Assembly (NCBI RefSeq): GCF_024519435.1
Contig: NZ_JALJRZ010000001.1
Coordinates: 186,001 to 250,000 of the forward strand
DNA: 64,000 bases
Source of the DNA: Terrabacter sp. Ter38
GTDB taxonomy: Bacteria; Actinomycetota; Actinomycetes; Actinomycetales; Dermatophilaceae
Direction: 5' to 3'
The notes under the pieces: model-generated
What the model saw: the letters and a program-made list of their open reading frames with translations, nothing else
What the model was told of the DNA's origin: nothing
Databases searched by the model: none
Translations under genes and position numbers: made by a program
Part shown: positions 1 through 8,174 of the stretch, in pieces
How positions within the stretch are numbered: position 1 is the stretch's first letter
Layout: every line of letters begins with the position of its first letter

Positions 1-259
1 GCCGCGGGAGGTCCCTCTCGGCGTCCGGTGACGCACCACGACCCGAGAGGTCGGCCTGAGAACGGCCTGAGACGCCGTCGAGGGCAGCTGGGCGCACCAC
101 CCGTGCCCCCGTGTGCCCGAACGACAATGCCGCCCTGTCCGTCCCCACGATGGTCATCACTCCCCTGTCGACCGCGTCGGAGTGAGTCCTCGAGCGTCGC
201 ATCGAGCGGGCCACGCCTACCCTTCGGGTCCGGCATGACCCGCGTGACAGACTCGGGTC

Positions 260-610
260 ATGCACCTGTCGGAGGCGGAGTTCGAGGAGGCGGTCGGGGA
301 CGCCCTCGACTCGATCCCCGAGGACCTCGCCCGCGCGATGGACAACGTCGTCGTCCTCGTCGAGCAGGAGCCCCCGCCCGATGATCCCGACCTGCTCGGG
401 GTCTATGACGGGATCCCGTTGACGGAGCGGGACGGCTGGTGGGACGCGGGCTCGCTCCCTGACCGCATCACGATCTTCCAGGGCCCGCTCGAGCGCATGT
501 GTGACACTGCGGCCGCGCTGCGCGAGGAGATCGCCATCACCGTCGTCCACGAGGTGGCCCACCACTTCGGCATCGACGACGACCATCTCCACGAGCTGGG
601 CTGGGGCTGA
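260..610 (+). CDS. Minimal zincin-like metallopeptidase family protein
   Basis: A 116-residue acidic protein whose C-terminal third carries HEVAHHFGIDDDHLHELGWG, an HExxH zinc motif followed by further His/Asp ligand candidates. This matches the small actinobacterial 'metallopeptidase family protein' group (DUF1025-like zincins). It has no signal peptide or membrane segment, so it is probably cytosolic. Substrate is unknown for the family. The ATG lies 6 nt after CAGACT, close to the leaderless pattern seen elsewhere in the window, and no Shine-Dalgarno is visible. It stands alone, upstream of a possible tiny transcript and convergent with the cytochrome oxidase operon. The family call is firm; the proteolytic role is inference. 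Confidence 0.85.
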   Translation: MHLSEAEFEEAVGDALDSIPEDLARAMDNVVVLVEQEPPPDDPDLLGVYDGIPLTERDGWWDAGSLPDRITIFQGPLERMCDTAAALREEIAITVVHEVAHHFGIDDDHLHELGWG

Positions 611-670
611 GGTCCCTCAGCGCACCTCGCGGCGCCCTGCGGCGTCCGACAGCGCGACGTCTCGCACCCG

Positions 671-683
671 GGACAGTTTGTCC
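671..683. promoter_or_regulatory. Short inverted repeat upstream of the 704-732 promoter
   Basis: GGACA-GTT-TGTCC is a perfect 5-bp inverted repeat about 20 nt upstream of the putative -35 box. It could be an operator half-site pair. No regulator is nearby. Confidence 0.3.
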
Positions 684-703
684 GCTCCACCCGGGAGCGC
701 CCC

Positions 704-732
704 TTGTCGTCGCCGCCGGCCGGGGATACCGT
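704..732 (+). promoter_or_regulatory. Putative promoter of a tiny transcript
   Basis: TTGTCG at 704-709 and TACCGT at 727-732 are separated by 17 bp, the ideal housekeeping spacing. It points away from the convergent cytochrome oxidase operon and toward the tiny reading frame at 770. Confidence 0.45.
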
Positions 733-769
733 CGAGGAACCGTTCAACCGATCGGATGGAGGTGCTCAG

Positions 770-814
770 ATGTTCTCTCCCACACGATCGCACTGCGAGC
801 CGCTCGGACCGTGA
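770..814 (+). CDS. Possible 14-residue micropeptide (or small RNA)
   Basis: ATG at 770 opens a 14-codon frame, MFSPTRSHCEPLGP, ending in TGA. A strong ribosome site, GGAGG, sits 7 nt before the ATG. A promoter-like pair lies at 704-732 and a 13-bp perfect hairpin at 831-858, so promoter, ribosome site, frame and terminator are all present within about 155 bp. No gene on this strand follows, so it is not an obvious leader peptide. It may be a real micropeptide, a small RNA or chance. I know of no homologue. Confidence 0.3.
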   Translation: MFSPTRSHCEPLGP

Positions 815-830
815 AGGTCAGGGTCGGATC

Positions 831-858
831 GAAGGGGAAGGCCACGGCCTTCCCCTTC
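831..858 (+). terminator. Strong hairpin after the tiny reading frame
   Basis: GAAGGGGAAGGCC pairs perfectly with GGCCTTCCCCTTC around a 2-nt centre (13 bp). There is no T-tract, as is usual for high-GC actinobacterial terminators. Confidence 0.55.
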
Positions 859-980
859 GCGCTGTCCGGGGCCCGGAAGCCCGCGTCGTCACGTGCGCGA
901 TGACGTCTCCTCACCGCTGCACGTCGCACGGCTGGCAGGGGGTCTTGCCGGCCCGATGCGCTCCGGCCGGGCACGACGAA

Positions 981-1005
981 GGGCCCCGGTGGACGACCGG
1001 GGCCC
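981..1005 (-). terminator. Terminator of the cta operon
   Basis: GGGCCCCGGT pairs with ACCGGGGCCC around a 5-nt loop, just past the ctaF stop. It ends the minus-strand transcript. Confidence 0.7.
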
Positions 1006-1026
1006 GTGCGACGTCAGGCTGGTCGA

Positions 1027-1428
1027 TCAGATGGAGTACTCGCCCGAGAAGGACTCGAAGACCCACAGGCACACGGCGACGACCGCGAAGACCGCGCCGA
1101 TGATGAAGAGCCACCAGCCGATCGCCAGGCCGGCGAACATGATGGCACCCGAGCCGGCCAGCCACAGCGGCGTCCAGGAGCTGGCGACGAAGTAGCCGTA
1201 GTTGCCCTCGGCGTCCTCGATCTCACCGGAGACGTTGTCCTCGGGACGCAGCGGCAGCTTCTTGCCGGTCATCCAGAGGTAGAAGCCGGTGAGCGCGAAC
1301 AGCAGGGCGGTCAGGATCAGCGCCGTGACGCCGATCGGCTCCTCCCACTTGGACCAGAAGCCGTACATGAGCACGACGGGGACGAAGAAGACGAAGAGGT
1401 AGAGGAAGAGCTTGGTCTCGACGCGCAT
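1027..1428 (-). CDS. ctaF: Cytochrome c oxidase subunit 4, actinobacterial type
   Basis: A 133-residue membrane protein with four predicted helices, two near the N-terminus (from about residue 6) and two near the C-terminus (about 85-125). It matches the actinobacterial CtaF/COX4_pro family, an accessory subunit of the aa3 oxidase in the bcc-aa3 supercomplex. It follows ctaD after 5 nt, so it is co-transcribed with ctaC-ctaD, and is followed by a terminator hairpin. Subunit identity rests on topology, length and operon position. Confidence is high. Confidence 0.92.
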   Translation of the reverse strand: MRVETKLFLYLFVFFVPVVLMYGFWSKWEEPIGVTALILTALLFALTGFYLWMTGKKLPLRPEDNVSGEIEDAEGNYGYFVASSWTPLWLAGSGAIMFAGLAIGWWLFIIGAVFAVVAVCLWVFESFSGEYSI

Positions 1429-1433
1429 CGGGG

Positions 1434-3203
1434 TCAGTCCTCACGCTTCTGGGTGCTGGCGGTGGCCTTCTCGGAACCGGCCACGTCGGCCGGCCCCATG
1501 ACCTGGACGAGGGTGCCCTGGTCGGCGACGGGAGCGACACCCGTTGCGGACTCGGGGTGGTGCAGGTCGAACGCGGGGCGCTCGGACCGGATGCGTGGCA
1601 GCGACGTGAAGTTGTGCCGGGGCGGCGGGCACGAGGTGGCCCACTCGAGCGACGCGCCGTAGCCCCACGGGTCGTCGGACTCGACGAGCGGCGCCGTGCG
1701 CCACGTCTTCCAGACGTTGTAGACGAACGGGATCATCGAGGCACCGAGCAGGAACGCGCCCACGCTCGAGACGATGTTCGCGAGCTGGAAGCCCTCCTCG
1801 GGCAGGTAGTCGGCGTAGCGACGGGCCATGCCCTCGACTCCGAGCCAGTGCTGGATGAGGAACGTCATGTGGAAGCCGATGAAGAGCATCCAGAAGTGGA
1901 TCTTGCCGAGCGTCTCGTCGAGCATCCGGCCGGTCAGCTTGGGCCACCAGAAGTAGTAGCCGGAGAACATCGCGAAGACGACGGTGCCGAAGACGGTGTA
2001 GTGGAAGTGCGCGACGACGAAGTAGCTGTCGGACAGGTGGAAGTCGAGCGCCGGGCTGGACAGGATGATGCCCGTCAGACCACCGAAGAGGAACGTGACG
2101 AGGAAGCCCATCGCCCACAGCATCGGCGTGGCCATGACGACCTTGCCGCCCCACATGGTGCCGATCCAGTTGAAGAACTTCACGCCCGTCGGCACGGCGA
2201 TGAGCATCGTCATGACCGCGAAGAACGGGAGCAGCACCTGCCCGGTGACGTACATGTGGTGGGCCCAGACGCTCGCCGACAGTGCCGCGATGGCGATCGT
2301 CGCGAAGACGAGGGTCTTGTAGCCGAAGATCGGCTTGCGCGAGAAGACCGGCAGCACCTCGCTGATGATGCCGAAGAACGGCAGCGCGATGATGTAGACC
2401 TCCGGGTGCCCGAAGAACCAGAACAGGTGCTGCCAGAGCATGGCCCCACCGTTCTCGGCATCGAAGATGTGCATCCCGAAGCGCCGGTCACCACCGAGGG
2501 CGAAGAGCGCAGCAGCGAGGATCGGGAACACGAGGATCGCGAGCAGCGAGGTGATGAGCACGGTCCACGTGAAGATCGGCATGCGGAACATCGTCATGCC
2601 GGGCGCGCGCAGGCAGATGATCGTCGTGATGAAGTTGACGGCACCGAGGATCGTGCCGAAACCGGCGAGCGCGAGACCGAAGACCCACAGGTCACCGCCG
2701 ACGCCGGGCGAGTAGCTGACGTCGGACAGCGGCGCATAGGCGAACCAGCCGAACGCGGCAGCGCCCTGGGGCGTCAGGAAGCCGATGGACGCGATGAGGC
2801 CACCGAAGAGGTAGAGCCAGTACGCGAACATGTTGAGGCGCGGGAACGCGACGTCGGGCGCACCGATCTGCAGCGGCATGACGGCGTTGGCGAAGCCGGC
2901 GAAGAGCGGCGTCGCGAAGAGCAGCAGCATGATCGTGCCGTGCATCGTGAAGAGCTGGTTGTACTGCTCGGGGTTGTCGACGATCTGCAGGCCCGGGGCC
3001 ATCAGCTCGGCGCGGATGAGCAGCGCCATGAGGCCGCCGAGCAGGAAGAAGACGAACGAGGTGATGAAGTAGAGGTTGCCGATGACCTTGTGGTCGGTCG
3101 TCGTGACCCACTTGACGAAGGTCTGGCCCTTGGCCAGCCGCGGCCGGGCCGCGGCCGTCATGCTCGGGGCCTGCGCCTCACGGTTGTACGTTGCGGAGGT
3201 CAT
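1434..3203 (-). CDS. ctaD: Cytochrome c oxidase subunit I
   Basis: Catalytic subunit of the aa3-type terminal oxidase, which reduces oxygen to water and pumps protons. The 589 residues span about 12 helices. Visible ligands include the low-spin heme His in HGTIMLLLF, the CuB His-Tyr pair in [12 protein letters not shown], the His-His pair in WAHHMYVTG, and the heme pair in HFHYTVFG. The ATG (3201-3203) overlaps the ctaC stop by one base, so translation is likely coupled. An open frame continues upstream to 3665, but that part lies antisense-like over ctaC and has no family similarity; the chosen start MTSATYN gives the usual length. Confidence 0.97.
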   Translation of the reverse strand: MTSATYNREAQAPSMTAAARPRLAKGQTFVKWVTTTDHKVIGNLYFITSFVFFLLGGLMALLIRAELMAPGLQIVDNPEQYNQLFTMHGTIMLLLFATPLFAGFANAVMPLQIGAPDVAFPRLNMFAYWLYLFGGLIASIGFLTPQGAAAFGWFAYAPLSDVSYSPGVGGDLWVFGLALAGFGTILGAVNFITTIICLRAPGMTMFRMPIFTWTVLITSLLAILVFPILAAALFALGGDRRFGMHIFDAENGGAMLWQHLFWFFGHPEVYIIALPFFGIISEVLPVFSRKPIFGYKTLVFATIAIAALSASVWAHHMYVTGQVLLPFFAVMTMLIAVPTGVKFFNWIGTMWGGKVVMATPMLWAMGFLVTFLFGGLTGIILSSPALDFHLSDSYFVVAHFHYTVFGTVVFAMFSGYYFWWPKLTGRMLDETLGKIHFWMLFIGFHMTFLIQHWLGVEGMARRYADYLPEEGFQLANIVSSVGAFLLGASMIPFVYNVWKTWRTAPLVESDDPWGYGASLEWATSCPPPRHNFTSLPRIRSERPAFDLHHPESATGVAPVADQGTLVQVMGPADVAGSEKATASTQKRED

Positions 3204-4129
3204 CAGTTGCTCCCAGTGCGAGCCGGTGCGGGGATCTTGTCGATGTCGGCCTGGACCATCTTCTCGCGGCTCACGTCGACCGGGATGAGGCCCTCCTGGC
3301 CGATGGCCTTGAGGTGGGCCATCTCCTGGTCGAACTCGGCCTGCGGGACGACCTTGACCATGAAGAGCATCTGCGAGTGGTAGGCCCCGCAGAGCTCGGC
3401 GCACTTGCCCTGGAACGTGCCGACCTGGGTGGGCGTCAGCTGGAACTTGTTCGTCTTGCCGGGGAGCATGTCCATCTTCATCATGAAGGCCGGCACCCAG
3501 AAGCTGTGGATCACGTCGCGGGCGTTGAGGACGAACTCGACGCGCTTGTTGACCGGCAGGTAGAGCACGGGCATCTGCGCGCGCTTGCCCTCGGTGCCGT
3601 CGAGCTCGGTGTGGACGCCGGTCTCGTGGACGTTGGAGTCGACGTAGTTGAAGTCCCAGCTCCACTGCTTGGCGACGACGCTGACCGTGAGGTCCTTCTT
3701 CGTGCTCGTGTCGACGAGCCTGGCCTCGTCACGCGCGGTGTAGTAGAAGAAGACGGCCACCATGAACACGGGGATGATCGTGTAGAGCATCTCCATCGGG
3801 ACGTTGTAGCGCAGCTGGACGGGGAGCGTCTCGTCGCCCTTGCGCTTGCGGAAGCGGACGGCGGCGTAGAGCATCAGGCCCCACGTGACGGCGCCCACGG
3901 CGAGCACGGCGATCCAGCTGCCGATCCACAGGTCGGTCACCCGCTGGCCGGTGTCGGAAACCACAGGGGGCAGGTATCCGTTGGACACGTGTCCCTGGCA
4001 GCCGCTGAGGGCCAGCGCCGCGACGCCGGCGATCCCGGCGATGCGCAGACCCGTGCGTCGCCGCCCGGTCGGACCTACCACCGTCGTCGCCACCGGCGAC
4101 GCCGCTGGGGTGTCTTCGAGCTCAGGCAC
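3203..4129 (-). CDS. ctaC: Cytochrome c oxidase subunit II
   Basis: Takes electrons from the cytochrome cc of the bcc complex into the CuA centre. The CuA motif [12 protein letters not shown] and the upstream ligand in [10 protein letters not shown] are intact. The N-terminus has a lipobox (LSGC), so the mature protein is probably a lipoprotein, followed by two transmembrane helices and the cupredoxin domain. The start is uncertain: an open frame reaches 4243, but GTG at 4127-4129 has AAAGG seven bases upstream and gives a sensible 308 residues. It is first gene of ctaC-ctaD-ctaF and is divergent from the cysteine desulfurase-like gene. Confidence 0.93.
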   Translation of the reverse strand: MPELEDTPAASPVATTVVGPTGRRRTGLRIAGIAGVAALALSGCQGHVSNGYLPPVVSDTGQRVTDLWIGSWIAVLAVGAVTWGLMLYAAVRFRKRKGDETLPVQLRYNVPMEMLYTIIPVFMVAVFFYYTARDEARLVDTSTKKDLTVSVVAKQWSWDFNYVDSNVHETGVHTELDGTEGKRAQMPVLYLPVNKRVEFVLNARDVIHSFWVPAFMMKMDMLPGKTNKFQLTPTQVGTFQGKCAELCGAYHSQMLFMVKVVPQAEFDQEMAHLKAIGQEGLIPVDVSREKMVQADIDKIPAPARTGSN

Positions 4130-4274
4130 CAGGTGCACCTTTCGTTCCGTACGTGGGCGCGCAGGGCGCGCGTCGAACCTGTTCACGTCAAACCGTCTGG
4201 GCGTCAAAGGCCCACGGCGCAACCCTACCGTCCCTCTCGTCACGCTGTCCGCAGGGGGCGGCTAACGTTGCGGA

Positions 4275-5582
4275 GTGGTCAGTCACGATCCGGGCACGAA
4301 CGTTGGACCCCCTCAGTCAGCCCCTTCGGCGGGCTCCCAGCGGGTGTCCGGCGGGCTCCCCGACGATGGTCAGCACGACCTCGAGACGGCATCCGTGTCG
4401 ACGGTCGTGCCGACCCGGTCACCGGGTGTGCGGCGGCTGCTCGACGCCTCGTCCGGCCCGATGCACCCCGTCGCACGCGACACCCTGCGGGCCGCGGTCG
4501 AGGTCGGCTGGGCCGATCCCGCCCGCCTGCACGCCGAGGGCCGCCGGGCCCGGGCCCTGCTCGACCGCTCCCGCGAGGTCGTCGCCGCCGGTCTGGGGGT
4601 GCGCCCCTCCGAGGTGAGCTTCCTGCCCAGCGGGCCGACCGCGCTGGCCCGGGCCGTCGACGGGGTGGCGTATGCCGCCCGCCGACGCGGGGCGCGCACC
4701 GTGGCCTCCGCGGTGGAGCACTCCGCAGTACTCGTGCCGGGACGGGCCCGGGCGTCCGCGGGCGACGACGCGTCCCTGTTCGCGGAGGTCACCGTCGACC
4801 CGCTGGGGCGGGTCGACCTCGACGCGTGGCGGAGCGCCCTCGCGGTGCCCGGCACCGTCGTCGCGGCGTTGCAGAGCGCGAACGGCGAGGTGGGTACGCG
4901 TCAGCCTCTCGCGGCGGCCCGTGACGCCGCCGCGGCGCACGGCACACCGCTCGTGGTCGACGCCACGGCGTCCCTCGGACGCGACGACGTGCCTACGGAC
5001 TGGGACGTCCTCGTCGGTGACGCACGATCGTGGGGCGGACCGCCGCTCGGTGTCCTCGTCGTCCGCGACGGCGTGCGCTGGCACTGGTCCGAGGCCCGCG
5101 CCGACGTCGAGCACGGCCGCACGGACGTCACGCCGTGGGTGCCACTGGCCCTGGCCGCGGCCGAGGCGTGGCAGCAGACGACTACCACGCTGGCCGCGGA
5201 CACCCAGCTGACGCGCGCGCTCGTCGACGACATCCGGCGCGCCGCCTCGGCGGTGCCCGACACCGTCGTCGTCGGCGACCCGGACGACCGGCTCCCGCAC
5301 GTCGTCACCTTCTCCAGCCTCTACGTCGACGGCGAGTCCGTCGTCGGCGCCTTCGACACGGCCGGCTTCGCCGTCGCGAGCGGGTCGGCCTGCACGTCGA
5401 GCACGCTGGAGCCGAGCCACGTACTCGCGGCGATGGGAGTCCTGACCCACGGCAACGTGCGGGTCACCCTGCCGCTGCCCGCGGTCTCCCCCGCCCTCGC
5501 CGACGACGTGAGCGCCTTCACGGCCGCCCTCGCCCCGACCGTCCGCGCCGTGCGCGACCAGCTCGGGGTCGGTGACCTGTGA
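4275..5582 (+). CDS. Cysteine desulfurase-like protein lacking the PLP lysine
   Basis: A 435-residue class V aminotransferase-fold protein. Family landmarks are present: VEHSAVLVPG (PLP-stacking His), SANGEVGT, VDATASLG (Asp), and the mobile-loop cysteine in ASGSACTSSTLEPSH (Cys373). However, where IscS/NifS proteins have SAHK before GGP, this one reads DARS at residues 249-252, so the Schiff-base lysine is Ser252. Spacing from there to Cys373 (121 residues) fits IscS (122). It probably cannot hold PLP covalently but keeps the persulfide cysteine. It overlaps the TusA gene by 4 nt. The GTG follows TAACGT by 6 nt, suggesting a leaderless transcript. Function is unknown; a sulfur carrier or scaffold is inference. 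Confidence 0.85.
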   Translation: MVSHDPGTNVGPPQSAPSAGSQRVSGGLPDDGQHDLETASVSTVVPTRSPGVRRLLDASSGPMHPVARDTLRAAVEVGWADPARLHAEGRRARALLDRSREVVAAGLGVRPSEVSFLPSGPTALARAVDGVAYAARRRGARTVASAVEHSAVLVPGRARASAGDDASLFAEVTVDPLGRVDLDAWRSALAVPGTVVAALQSANGEVGTRQPLAAARDAAAAHGTPLVVDATASLGRDDVPTDWDVLVGDARSWGGPPLGVLVVRDGVRWHWSEARADVEHGRTDVTPWVPLALAAAEAWQQTTTTLAADTQLTRALVDDIRRAASAVPDTVVVGDPDDRLPHVVTFSSLYVDGESVVGAFDTAGFAVASGSACTSSTLEPSHVLAAMGVLTHGNVRVTLPLPAVSPALADDVSAFTAALAPTVRAVRDQLGVGDL

Positions 5583-5836
5583 CCGACGACCCGTCGGTCG
5601 TCGACGCGCGCGGCGAACGCTGCCCCCTGCCGGTCATCAGGCTCGCCCGCCTCGTCCGCGACCGGCCGGACCTCGCGACCGTCACGGTCCTGGCGACCGA
5701 CCCCGCCGCCGCCCACGACGTTCCGGCCTGGTGCCGGATGCGCGGCCACCGCTTCGTCGAGGCGCGCGCGGAGGGCGACCACACGGCATACGTCGTCGAG
5801 GTGGTCAGCCCCAGCGCGCCGGAAGGGGGGCGCTGA
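5579..5836 (+). CDS. TusA-family sulfur carrier protein
   Basis: An 85-residue protein with the TusA signature: VDARGERCPLPVIRLAR contains the CPxP active-site cysteine, followed by a beta-alpha pattern and a second Cys in DVPAWCRMRGH. TusA proteins relay persulfide sulfur between partners. Its GTG overlaps the stop of the preceding desulfurase-like gene by 4 nt, so the two are very likely made together. In some other actinobacteria annotations the two domains occur as one fused protein. The 3' end overlaps the convergent aat gene by 32 nt. Confidence 0.88.
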   Translation: MTDDPSVVDARGERCPLPVIRLARLVRDRPDLATVTVLATDPAAAHDVPAWCRMRGHRFVEARAEGDHTAYVVEVVSPSAPEGGR

Positions 5837-6479
5837 GCACGGTCGGCAGGATCGCGAGGTACTCGTCGCGCGGGACCTCCCGCACGCCGAGCGTGGCCAG
5901 GTGCGGCGTCTGCCACTGCACGTCGACGAGTCGCCGAGGGTCCCCGTCGGTGATGAGCAGGTCGCGCAGGCCGACGAGCGCGACCTTCGAGGCGTCGCGC
6001 TCGTGGTGGAACATCGACTCACCCGCGAAGAGGCCGCCGATCGCGACGCCGTAGAGGCCGCCGACGAGCACGCCGTCGAGCCACGTCTCGACCGAGTGGG
6101 CCCAACCCGCCTCGTGGAGGTCGACGTAGGCGTCGACGATCTCGGGGGTGATCCAGCGACCGTCCCGGTCCGGCGCCGCGCAGGCCTCGACGACCCCGCG
6201 GAAGTCGGAGTCGACGCGCACCTCGAACCGGGCCACGGCCTTGCGCAGCGACCGGCTGACGCGCAGCTCGCGCGGCCGGAGGATGCCGCGCGGGTCCGGC
6301 GACCACCATCCGATGGGCTCCGCGCCGTGGTCGCCGATCCCCATGGGGAACACGCCGACGGAGTAGGCCTCGAAGAGCGTCGCGACGTCGAGGTCCGCGC
6401 CGATGCCGATGAGGTCCTCGCCCGGGGGCACGCGGTCGAGCGCGAAGTCCCAGGGGGTGGACGGGGGCGGCGTGGGCAC
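5805..6479 (-). CDS. aat: Leucyl/phenylalanyl-tRNA--protein transferase
   Basis: Adds Leu or Phe from aminoacyl-tRNA to proteins with N-terminal Arg/Lys, marking them for ClpS-ClpAP/ClpCP. The 224 residues carry the expected motifs: VGVFPMG near residue 40, WWSPDPRGIL, the central HSVETW, and GGLYGVAIGGLFAGESMFH. Length is typical. The start is a GTG. It overlaps the 3' end of the TusA gene tail-to-tail, leaving no room for a conventional intergenic terminator. Confidence 0.95.
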   Translation of the reverse strand: MPTPPPSTPWDFALDRVPPGEDLIGIGADLDVATLFEAYSVGVFPMGIGDHGAEPIGWWSPDPRGILRPRELRVSRSLRKAVARFEVRVDSDFRGVVEACAAPDRDGRWITPEIVDAYVDLHEAGWAHSVETWLDGVLVGGLYGVAIGGLFAGESMFHHERDASKVALVGLRDLLITDGDPRRLVDVQWQTPHLATLGVREVPRDEYLAILPTVLSAPLPARWG

Positions 6480-6551
6480 TGACGGCTCCGCTCTCGTGGG
6501 TTGGCTGCTCAGCGGCTCGTGAGGACCGTCAGCGCCGGGCCGGCGACGGCC

Positions 6552-7538
6552 TCATGGCCGTGGGCAGGTGATGTGGGGCCCGATCTCCTCGGCGCACTCG
6601 GCACCGTAGGCCTCGGCCAGCCGCTCGAGGAAGCGCTCCTTGCCCAGGGCGTACTCCTGCGTGCCGACCGTCTCGATGACGTAGGTGGCGAGCATCGAGC
6701 CGAGCTCGGCGCAGCGCCGGACCGGAAGACCGGCGGCGAGACCGGTGAGGTAGCCGGCCCGGAAGGCGTCACCGACGCCGGTCGGGTCCGCCTTGCGCAC
6801 CTCGCGCGCGATCCCGACCTCGACGGGCTCCTCACCGCGCACGCGCACCGTCACGCCGTCCTTGCCGCGCGTCTTGACCTGCACGCGGACGCGGTCGGCG
6901 AGCTCGTCCTCGCTCCAGCCCGTCTTCTGGCAGGCGAGGTGGCTCTCGTACTCGTTGGTGAAGAGGTACTCGGCCCCGTCGATGAGCCGTGCGATGGTCG
7001 GCCCGTCGCAGAACGCGAGCTGCTGCGAGGGGTCGGCCGCGAACGGGATGCCGCGCGAGCGGCACTCGTCGGAGTGGCGCAGCATCGCCTCGGGGTCGTT
7101 GGCGCCGACGACGACGAGGTCGAGCCCGCCGACCCGCTGGGCGACCGGCGCGAGCTCGATGTCGCGAGCTTCGGTCATGGCGCCCGCGTAGAACGTCGCG
7201 ATCTGGGCCATGTCGCGGTCGGTCGTGCAGATGAAGCGCGCTGTGTGCTGGGACTCGGAGTAGTGCACCGCGCCGCAGTCGACACCGTGGCGCTCGAGCC
7301 AGCTGCGGTAGTCGGTGAAGTCCTCACCGACCGCACCGACGAGCAGCGGACGCTGACCGAGGTTGGCCATGCCGAACGCGATGTTGGCGGCGACCCCGCC
7401 CCGGCGGACCTGCAGGTCCGAGGTGAGGAACGACAGCGAGATCTTGTCGAGCTGCTCGACGACGAGCGAGTCGGCGAAGAGTCCGTCGAAGGTCATGAGG
7501 TGGTCGGTCGCGATGGACCCGGTGATGGCGATCTGCAC
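6552..7538 (-). CDS. adoK: Adenosine kinase, PfkB family
   Basis: A 328-residue ribokinase-family protein very close in motif order to M. tuberculosis Rv2202c (AdoK): TGSIATDHLM at the N-terminus, the RRGGVAANIAFG substrate loop, CTTDRDMAQI, VVGANDPEAM and the catalytic PTGVGDAFRAGYLTG near residue 265, whose Asp is the base. It phosphorylates adenosine to AMP in purine salvage. Family members are PfkB kinases, so another nucleoside or sugar cannot be excluded. GTG at 7538 lies 6 nt after TAGGTT (minus strand), so it is probably leaderless. The ctaC-adoK-erpA neighbourhood is conserved in mycobacteria. Confidence 0.85.
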   Translation of the reverse strand: MQIAITGSIATDHLMTFDGLFADSLVVEQLDKISLSFLTSDLQVRRGGVAANIAFGMANLGQRPLLVGAVGEDFTDYRSWLERHGVDCGAVHYSESQHTARFICTTDRDMAQIATFYAGAMTEARDIELAPVAQRVGGLDLVVVGANDPEAMLRHSDECRSRGIPFAADPSQQLAFCDGPTIARLIDGAEYLFTNEYESHLACQKTGWSEDELADRVRVQVKTRGKDGVTVRVRGEEPVEVGIAREVRKADPTGVGDAFRAGYLTGLAAGLPVRRCAELGSMLATYVIETVGTQEYALGKERFLERLAEAYGAECAEEIGPHITCPRP

Positions 7539-7599
7539 AGCACGAACCTACCCGGGATCGCGGCCGAGCCGACGCCGGCCGACGCCGGTCGATGACGGC

Positions 7600-7630
7600 G
7601 AAGGGCCCGACCGTGACGGTCGGGCCCTTC
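7600..7630 (-). terminator. Terminator downstream of erpA
   Basis: GAAGGGCCCGACCG and CGGTCGGGCCCTTC form a perfect 14-bp stem with a 3-nt loop, 38 nt past the erpA stop. It is symmetrical, but only the minus strand has a gene ending here. Confidence 0.8.
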
Positions 7631-7667
7631 GGACGTGCGGTGCGTTGTGCGCCGAGGCGTGGGCGGC

Positions 7668-8045
7668 TCAGCTGAAGGAGTCGCCGCAGGCGCAGCTGCT
7701 GCCCGCGTTGGGGTTGTCGATGGTGAAGCCCTGCTTCTCGATCGTGTCGGCGAAGTCGATCGTGGCGCCCTCGAGGTAGGGGGAGCTCATGCGGTCGACG
7801 ACGACCTCGACACCGTCGAAGTCGCGGACGAGGTCACCGTCGAGGCTGCGCTCGTCGAAGTAGAGCTGGTAGATCAGGCCCGAGCATCCGCCGGGCTGGA
7901 CACCGACGCGCAGGCGGAGGTCGTCACGACCCTCCTGCTCGAGCAGGCTCTTGACCTTCGTGGCCGCGACGTCCGTCAGGACGACACCGTGGGCGGGAGC
8001 CTCGGTCTGAACCTCGGCGGGAGATGCGTTCGTCTCGACACTCAT
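7668..8045 (-). CDS. erpA: Iron-sulfur cluster insertion protein ErpA
   Basis: A-type Fe-S carrier of 125 residues. The three cluster cysteines are visible: one in QPGGCSGLIYQL and two in SSCACGDSF at the C-terminus. It passes clusters to client enzymes; likely clients here include LipA and NadA, an inference from their cofactor needs. An open frame extends upstream to 8138, but ATG at 8043-8045 has AAGGA eight bases before it and matches family length. It is followed by a strong terminator. Position between adoK and the glycerate kinase matches M. tuberculosis Rv2204c. Confidence 0.93.
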   Translation of the reverse strand: MSVETNASPAEVQTEAPAHGVVLTDVAATKVKSLLEQEGRDDLRLRVGVQPGGCSGLIYQLYFDERSLDGDLVRDFDGVEVVVDRMSSPYLEGATIDFADTIEKQGFTIDNPNAGSSCACGDSFS

Positions 8046-8174
8046 GTGTTGGTCCTTCACGTCGTGGAGCATGGGTCGGAAGAGAGAACCCATGCCGCGC
8101 CGGATGTGTTCCCGACGTGTCCAAGGATACGTCGCCACGTCGTCGAATCGTGCATCCTCCCCCCGTCCGGCGGC

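Noticed and set aside
1-259. Coding sequence at the left edge
   Set aside because: Frames here are Arg/Pro-rich without family motifs, start sites or partners; I see no feature I can support.
1557-3383. 608-codon plus-strand open frame over ctaD
   Set aside because: Arg/Glu/Asp-rich antisense shadow typical of high-GC genes; ctaD on the other strand has all heme and copper ligands.
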